The notes below the pieces were generated by a model, which was not told the DNA's origin, did not search any database, and was given only the letters and a program-made list of their open reading frames with translations. The translations under genes were made by a program, and so were the position numbers. 64,000 bases of DNA from JBEEJL01 sp043744215 (GTDB taxonomy: Bacteria; Pseudomonadota; Gammaproteobacteria; Burkholderiales; JBEEJL01), in assembly GCA_043744215.1 (NCBI GenBank), contig JAYTVC010000033.1, positions 1-64,000 of the forward strand, given 5' to 3'. Numbering within the stretch: position 1 is the first letter of the stretch; every line of letters starts with the position of its first letter. Shown here in pieces: positions 59,793 through 64,000 of the stretch.

Positions 59793-61946
59793 ATGAAAAT
59801 TCTCGATGCAGACTACAGTGAAAATCGTCGTACGTTTTTGAAAGCGTCGGCGGCCATCGGCGGCGGGCTATTGTTGGAAGTCGGCTTGCCTGGCGCACAT
59901 TTCGCCCAGGCAGCCGACGCGAAAATTTTCGCGCCCAATGCGTGGCTGCGCATTTCGCCCGACAATATTGTCACCGTCATTGTTGATAAATCGGAGATGG
60001 GGCAGGGGGTTTACACGTCGATGCCGATGCTTATCGCCGAAGAGCTCGACGCCGATTGGTCTAAAATAAAAATGGAAGTGGCGCCGGCGGCGAAGGAATA
60101 TTTTCATCCATGGTTCGGCATCCAAGGCACAGGTGGTTCCACCTCGGTGCGCGCCATGTGGGAACCGCTGCGCAAGGCAGGTGCCAGCGCGCGCGCCATG
60201 CTGGTAAGTGCCGCCGCGCAGGAATGGAAAACCGATGTTACGAAGCTGCGCACGGAAAACGGTTATGTCATCGCGCCTGACGGCAAAAAATTGAGCTATG
60301 GGCAGCTTGCCGACAAGGCTGCGGCGTTGCCCGTGCCGGCAGAAGCCAAATTGAAAGAGCCGAAAGATTTCAAGCTCATCGGCAAAGCCACCAAGCGTCT
60401 CGATTCACCGGAAAAAATAAACGGCACAGCGCAGTTCGGCATCGATGCCAAATTGCCCGGTCTGTTGACGGCGGTGGTAGCCCGTTCGCCGGTAGTCGGC
60501 GGCAAGATGGTGAGCTTCAATGCGGACAAAGCCAAGGCGATTAAAGGTGTGCGTCAAGTGATTGTAGTGAAGAACCCGACGGCGGAAGGCGTCGCCGTGC
60601 TGGCGGATAATTTCTGGGCAGCGAAGCAGGGCCGCGATGCACTGGAAATCAAATGGGATGAAGGCGCGAATGCCAAACTCGGTTCGGCAGACATGTATAA
60701 AACCATGACCGACATGGCGCAGGGAAAATCGGGAGAAGTAAAGACGGCGAAAAAAGAAGGCGATGTGACCAACGCAAAATCGGCGAAAACCATCGAGGCC
60801 ACGTATCAAGTGCCGTATCTGGTGCATGCGCCGATGGAGCCGATGAACTGCACCGCCTGGGTAAAGCCGGACAGTTGCGAATTATGGGTCGGCAGCCAGA
60901 CGCAAACCGTCGATCAAATGGTCGCCGCGCAAATCACCGGCTTGCCGCCAGAAAAAGTCAAAGTAAACACTTTGTTTCTCGGCGGCGGATTCGGTCGCCG
61001 TTTCGCGCCGGATTTTGTCGTCGAAGCAGTGACGTTATCCAAAGCTGCGAACGCGCCAGTGAAAGTGGTGTTCACGCGTGAAGACGATACCAAGGGTTAT
61101 TACTACCGCCCAGCGGCGGTGTGCCATATGCGCGCAGGTCTGGATGCGAAAGGTCAACCGCTGATGCTTCATTCGCGCACCGCCTGTGATTCGCTTGCCG
61201 ACGGCAGCGGGTTTGAATCAGACATTGTTAAAGACGGCATCGATACCACGTCGGTCGAAGGTTTGGCTGAGATGCCCTATGCGGTGCCGAACCGGCAAAC
61301 AGACTGGGTGCGCCACTCGCCCGGCGTGCGCACCTGGTTCTGGCGCTCGGTCGGCAATACGCAGAATATTTTTTTCGCCGAAAGTTTTATTGATGAGCTG
61401 GCGAGCGCTGCCGGCAAAGACCCCTATGAGTATCGCCGTGCGTTGATGGATAAACACCCGCGCCACAAGGCGGTGCTGGAACTGGCAGCGCAAAAAGCCG
61501 GCTGGGGTTCGCCTTTGCCTGCGGGTCGCGCGCGGGGCATTGCGGTGGCCGAATCGTTCGGCAGTTATGTGGCTGAAGTCGCCGAAGTGTCCGTCGAAAA
61601 CGGCAAGCCGCGCGTGCATCGAGTGGTGATTGCAGCCGATGTCGGCACGGTGGTGAATCCGGATACGGTGGTTGCGCAAATGGAAGGAGCGATGGTGTTT
61701 GGCTTGACCGCCGCGTTGTACGGCGAAATTTCTTTCAAGGACGGCAAGGTCGAGCAAAGCAATTTTCATGATTACCCGATGCTGCGCATGAATGAAATGC
61801 CCAAAGTCGAAGTGCACCTGATTAAAAGCACGGAAAACCCGGGCGGTGTTGGCGAACCCGGCACGCCGCCGATTGCGCCGGCGGTGACCAATGCGCTGTT
61901 CAAGCTCACTGGTAAACGCATTCGCAGCCTGCCGATAAAAATGTAG
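59793..61946 (+). CDS. Molybdenum hydroxylase, molybdopterin-binding subunit (isoquinoline 1-oxidoreductase beta-like)
   Basis: 717 residues from the ATG at 59793. A twin-arginine signal (NRRTFLKASAA) indicates Tat export, so the enzyme is periplasmic. Domains follow the xanthine dehydrogenase C-terminal half: DKSEMGQGVYTSMPMLIAEELDADW, GTGGSTSVRAMWEPLRKAGA, LGGGFGRRF and the catalytic-Glu loop NPGGVGEPGTPP. Likely hydroxylates an aldehyde or N-heterocycle. Separated by two bases from the 2Fe-2S gene. Confidence 0.95.
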   Translation: MKILDADYSENRRTFLKASAAIGGGLLLEVGLPGAHFAQAADAKIFAPNAWLRISPDNIVTVIVDKSEMGQGVYTSMPMLIAEELDADWSKIKMEVAPAAKEYFHPWFGIQGTGGSTSVRAMWEPLRKAGASARAMLVSAAAQEWKTDVTKLRTENGYVIAPDGKKLSYGQLADKAAALPVPAEAKLKEPKDFKLIGKATKRLDSPEKINGTAQFGIDAKLPGLLTAVVARSPVVGGKMVSFNADKAKAIKGVRQVIVVKNPTAEGVAVLADNFWAAKQGRDALEIKWDEGANAKLGSADMYKTMTDMAQGKSGEVKTAKKEGDVTNAKSAKTIEATYQVPYLVHAPMEPMNCTAWVKPDSCELWVGSQTQTVDQMVAAQITGLPPEKVKVNTLFLGGGFGRRFAPDFVVEAVTLSKAANAPVKVVFTREDDTKGYYYRPAAVCHMRAGLDAKGQPLMLHSRTACDSLADGSGFESDIVKDGIDTTSVEGLAEMPYAVPNRQTDWVRHSPGVRTWFWRSVGNTQNIFFAESFIDELASAAGKDPYEYRRALMDKHPRHKAVLELAAQKAGWGSPLPAGRARGIAVAESFGSYVAEVAEVSVENGKPRVHRVVIAADVGTVVNPDTVVAQMEGAMVFGLTAALYGEISFKDGKVEQSNFHDYPMLRMNEMPKVEVHLIKSTENPGGVGEPGTPPIAPAVTNALFKLTGKRIRSLPIKM

Positions 61947-62002
61947 GATCGGACCAATGCTTCCGCTGAGGTTGCAGCATCAACTGGCCATAGCCAAATT
62001 CT

Positions 62003-62029
62003 CGTCACCCCGCCTACGCGGGAATGACG
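62003..62029. repeat. REP-like palindrome CGTCACCCCGCCTACGCGGGAATGACG
   Basis: Stem CCCGC/GCGGG with CGTCA/TGACG ends and CTAC loop. Such 27-base repeats are common between proteobacterial genes. Confidence 0.8.
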
Positions 62030-62067
62030 TTTACAAGGCGTTCTCTTGTTGATAAAATACTCAATAT

Positions 62068-62080
62068 AATCAAATGGATA
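62068..62080 (+). repeat. Dispersed AATCAAnnnnTTA element, copy 15 (near match)
   Basis: AATCAAATGGATA with ACTCAATAT upstream; one mismatch in the TTA half. It covers the xdhC start codon (62074), which has no Shine-Dalgarno sequence. Confidence 0.45.
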
Positions 62081-63081
62081 GCATTGACCAAGAAGTCCTG
62101 CGGCAAAGCGTTGATTGGCTCAGATCCCATCGCAAAGTCATGCTCGCCACGGTGATTCAAACATGGGGATCGAGCCCGCGCCCAGTTGGCGCGTTGGCGG
62201 CGATTCGTGATGATGGGTTGCTGGTCGGGTCTGTATCCGGCGGTTGCATTGAAGACGATTTGATCGCGCGCAATTCGTCGGCGAATCGTCCGTCATTGCC
62301 GACACGAGTGAGCTACGGCGTGAACGCGGAAGACGCGCGTCGTTACGGTTTGCCCTGCGGCGGTCAATTGGAAATTTTGCTCGAGCCTGCGCCGAATCTT
62401 GTGTGGTTGCAAGCTGTGTTGTCGGCCATTGATACGCGCGAAAAAATTACGCGCGAAATACATTTCCCCACGGGCCGTGTGCATATCGTTCATCAAATGC
62501 ATGATGCGGCGCTGATTGATCGCGGCGATACGCTGCTCATCACCCACGGCCCGCGCTGGCGTTTGCTCATCATCGGCGCTGCACAATCGTCGCGCTATCT
62601 GGCGGAAATTGCGACGGCGCTCGACTACCAAGTCACCGTGTGCGATCCGCGCGCGGAATATGCCGAAGTTTGGAATGTGCCCAACACATTGCTTAACCGG
62701 AACATGCCCGACGAAGTGGTCGTCGCGATGCGGCCCGATGCGCAAACTGTTGTGATTACTTTGTCGCACGATCCTAAACTGGATGATATGGCGCTGCTTG
62801 AAGCGTTGAAGACGGATGCATATTATATCGGCGCGCTAGGATCGAAAGTGACCAATGCCGCACGGCGTGAACGGCTGGGCTTGTTTGATCTCACGCCACA
62901 ACAAATCGCCAAACTGCGCGGGCCGGTGGGTTTGCGTCTCGGCAGCCGCACGCCGCCGGAAATCGCCGTGGCGATTCTTGCCGAGCTCACCGCGTTGCGC
63001 AACGGCATTGTATTGAGTACAGACAATAGCGCCGCCGAAGAAATGAACTTTACGCAATTACGCGCACAAGGCACAACATGA
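62074..63081 (+). CDS. xdhC: XdhC-family molybdenum cofactor insertion/maturation protein
   Basis: 335 residues. N-terminal XdhC domain (IDQEVLRQSVDWLRSHRKVMLATVIQTWGSSPRPVGALAAI; GGCIEDDLIARNSS) and C-terminal Rossmann-like XdhC_C domain (LLIIGAAQSSRYLAEIATALDYQVTVCDPRAEY). Needed to sulfurate and insert the cofactor into the hydroxylase. Overlaps the next gene by four bases. Confidence 0.95.
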   Translation: MDSIDQEVLRQSVDWLRSHRKVMLATVIQTWGSSPRPVGALAAIRDDGLLVGSVSGGCIEDDLIARNSSANRPSLPTRVSYGVNAEDARRYGLPCGGQLEILLEPAPNLVWLQAVLSAIDTREKITREIHFPTGRVHIVHQMHDAALIDRGDTLLITHGPRWRLLIIGAAQSSRYLAEIATALDYQVTVCDPRAEYAEVWNVPNTLLNRNMPDEVVVAMRPDAQTVVITLSHDPKLDDMALLEALKTDAYYIGALGSKVTNAARRERLGLFDLTPQQIAKLRGPVGLRLGSRTPPEIAVAILAELTALRNGIVLSTDNSAAEEMNFTQLRAQGTT

Positions 63082-63641
63082 TTGCTGGAATACTCTTGGC
63101 TGCCGGTTCTGCTTCCCGTTTCGGTGGCGACAAATTATTACATCACATAAACGGCGTGCCTATCGGCGTTTTGGCTGCGCGCAATTTGAGCGCGGCGCTG
63201 ACGCATGTGGTGGCAGTGGTGCGCACTGGCGATCACCGTTTGCGCAATGCACTGTTGATGGAAAATATCGAAGTGGTCGAATGCGACAACGCCGACGAAG
63301 GTATGGGCACCAGCCTCGCCTGTGGCGTGCGCGCGGTGAAAGATGCCGATGGTTGGCTAGTGGCGCTGGGCGACATGCCGTTCATCCAGCCGGAAACCAT
63401 TTCCGACATCGCCGAACAAGTCGCCCACGGTGCCGTCATCGTCGCACCGGAATATGCCGGCCAGCGCGGCCATCCCGTCGGCTTCGTCAAGCAATTCGGT
63501 TCGGAGTTAATGGCTTTGCACGGCGACACCGGCGCACGTGATTTGCTGATTCGATACGCGCCGCTGGTGATGACACTCAAAACCCATGATCGCGGTGTGG
63601 TACGCGACATTGATACGGCGGAAGATTTAATGGTGCGGTGA
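63078..63641 (+). CDS. MobA-like molybdenum cofactor nucleotidyltransferase
   Basis: 187 residues. NTP-transferase fold with LLAAGSASRFGGDKLL, GDMPFIQPETISDIAE and GQRGHPVGF. Probably the MocA-type enzyme that makes the cytosine dinucleotide form of the cofactor used by hydroxylases. It starts in the overlapping ATGA with xdhC. The MCD specificity is inferred from the hydroxylase partner. Confidence 0.9.
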   Translation: MIAGILLAAGSASRFGGDKLLHHINGVPIGVLAARNLSAALTHVVAVVRTGDHRLRNALLMENIEVVECDNADEGMGTSLACGVRAVKDADGWLVALGDMPFIQPETISDIAEQVAHGAVIVAPEYAGQRGHPVGFVKQFGSELMALHGDTGARDLLIRYAPLVMTLKTHDRGVVRDIDTAEDLMVR

Positions 63642-63662
63642 GCGGTGTTTTTTGCGAAAGCG

Positions 63663-63824
63663 CAGGGTGCGCTTGCGCACCGGTTTGTGTAGGGTGCGCT
63701 TGCGCACCAGCTTGTGCAGCACCATAATGTGTAGGGTGCGCTCGCGCACCAGCTTGTGTAGGGTGGGCTCTGCCCACCGTTGTCGCTGTTAACTTACGCT
63801 ACGGTGGGCAGTGCCCACCCTACA
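63663..63824. repeat. Cluster of GGTGCGC/GCGCACC and GGTGGGC/GCCCACC palindromes
   Basis: At least three units of GGTGCGCTTGCGCACC or GGTGCGCTCGCGCACC, separated by about 30 or 50 bases, with two GGTGGG(C/A)CTCTGCCCACC or GGTGGGCAGTGCCCACC units and a GTAGGGTG lead-in. A repeat array in the gap between mocA-like and heptosyltransferase-like genes. They match the repeat types at 6121 and 16931. Confidence 0.85.
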
Positions 63825-63839
63825 AGTACTGCAAGTACA

Positions 63840-64000
63840 TCAGGCAGTTTTATATTCCAGCGCTTCTCTCACTATCTGTGGCCCCATCTGATTCATACAA
63901 TTGAAATGCCCCAGCGGGCATTCGCGCTTAAAGCACGGGCTGCATTCCAGTTTCAGTGAAATGATTTTGGCATTGTCCGACAACGGTGGCGTGAAACTAG
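63840..64000 (-). CDS. Glycosyltransferase family 9 (heptosyltransferase-like), C-terminus, cut by window edge
   Basis: 53 codons including the stop at 63840-63842, on the minus strand. The product ends LKLECSPCFKRECPLGHFNCMNQMGPQIVREALEYKTA. The CxPCFKRECPLGHFxCM pattern is typical of WaaF/WaaC-type ADP-heptose:LPS heptosyltransferases. Only the C-terminal part is inside the window; the body lies beyond 64000. It suggests an LPS core locus beyond this edge. Confidence 0.8.
   Translation of the reverse strand, partial: SFTPPLSDNAKIISLKLECSPCFKRECPLGHFNCMNQMGPQIVREALEYKTA

Noticed and set aside
1..64000. tRNA, rRNA, prophage and insertion-sequence genes
   Set aside because: No TTCGAAT-type tRNA arms, rRNA segments, integrase or transposase coding regions were seen in a read of both strands.

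Overview
The window is a chromosomal segment of a Gram-negative bacterium, most likely a betaproteobacterium of the Nitrosomonadales/Burkholderiales type. The evidence is the gene content and order: rarA next to serS, divergent tesA/ybbA-ybbP, ispD-ispF, mnmH (selU), an AddA/AddB-like recombination pair, a complete gspC-to-gspN type II secretion system (T2SS), and many lipoproteins. Coding density is high, no tRNA or rRNA gene is visible, and there is no phage, insertion sequence or CRISPR array. The species cannot be named from the sequence alone.

Layout. 1-5.5 kb: housekeeping genes (rarA 3' part, serS, mltF, ispD, ispF, thpR). 5.6-15 kb: accessory and envelope genes: two unknown secreted/lipoproteins, a Ser/Thr kinase fused to a cyclic-nucleotide-binding domain, a LuxR-type regulator, then a divergent pair of secreted proteins (a metzincin peptidase and a short paralogue of its N-terminal domain), each preceded by a GEMM-I (c-di-GMP) riboswitch; then a DUF11-like secreted protein and a SurA-DsbA fusion. 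15-35 kb: mnmH, a YbaK-type deacylase, tesA/ybbA/ybbP, a DUF465 protein, quinone oxidoreductase, RIO kinase, YcaO, AddA/AddB-like nucleases, and an adh-cupin-gst operon. 35-42 kb: a beta-propeller lactonase-like protein, a DUF302 protein behind a seven-copy 8-bp tandem repeat, a DUF2298 membrane protein, phosphomannomutase, a YheT hydrolase and a small cupin. 42.4-57.5 kb: the T2SS operon on the minus strand, read gspC-D-E-F, then three inserted genes, then gspG-H-I-J-K-L-M-N. 57.6-64 kb: a TPR-gene remnant, a c-type cytochrome, a molybdenum-hydroxylase operon (2Fe-2S subunit, molybdopterin subunit, XdhC, MobA-like), and the 3' end of a heptosyltransferase-type gene.

The most interesting system is the three-gene insert inside the T2SS operon. 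It holds an S8 (subtilisin) protease whose C-terminus is a GGGGC motif, a hydrophobic helix and a basic tail; a free-standing lipoprotein that resembles the protease's own propeptide; and a CPBP/CAAX-type glutamic intramembrane protease. This fits a dedicated T2SS-coupled C-terminal sorting and surface-anchoring module of the JDVT-CTERM/MrtJ kind.

A second unexplained signal is a dispersed AT-rich element. Its core AATCAAnnnnTTA fits the IHF consensus, and about 13 further bases upstream (roughly TATTCAATAT) are also conserved. I count fourteen perfect cores plus one near match and two weaker relatives. They lie mostly at gene borders, but four are inside genes. A random 64-kb sequence would hold about one such core on both strands together. 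Several other intergenic repeats are also present: a 45-bp tandem, a duplicated 112-bp inverted-repeat element, and GGTGGGC- and GGTGCGC-type palindromes.
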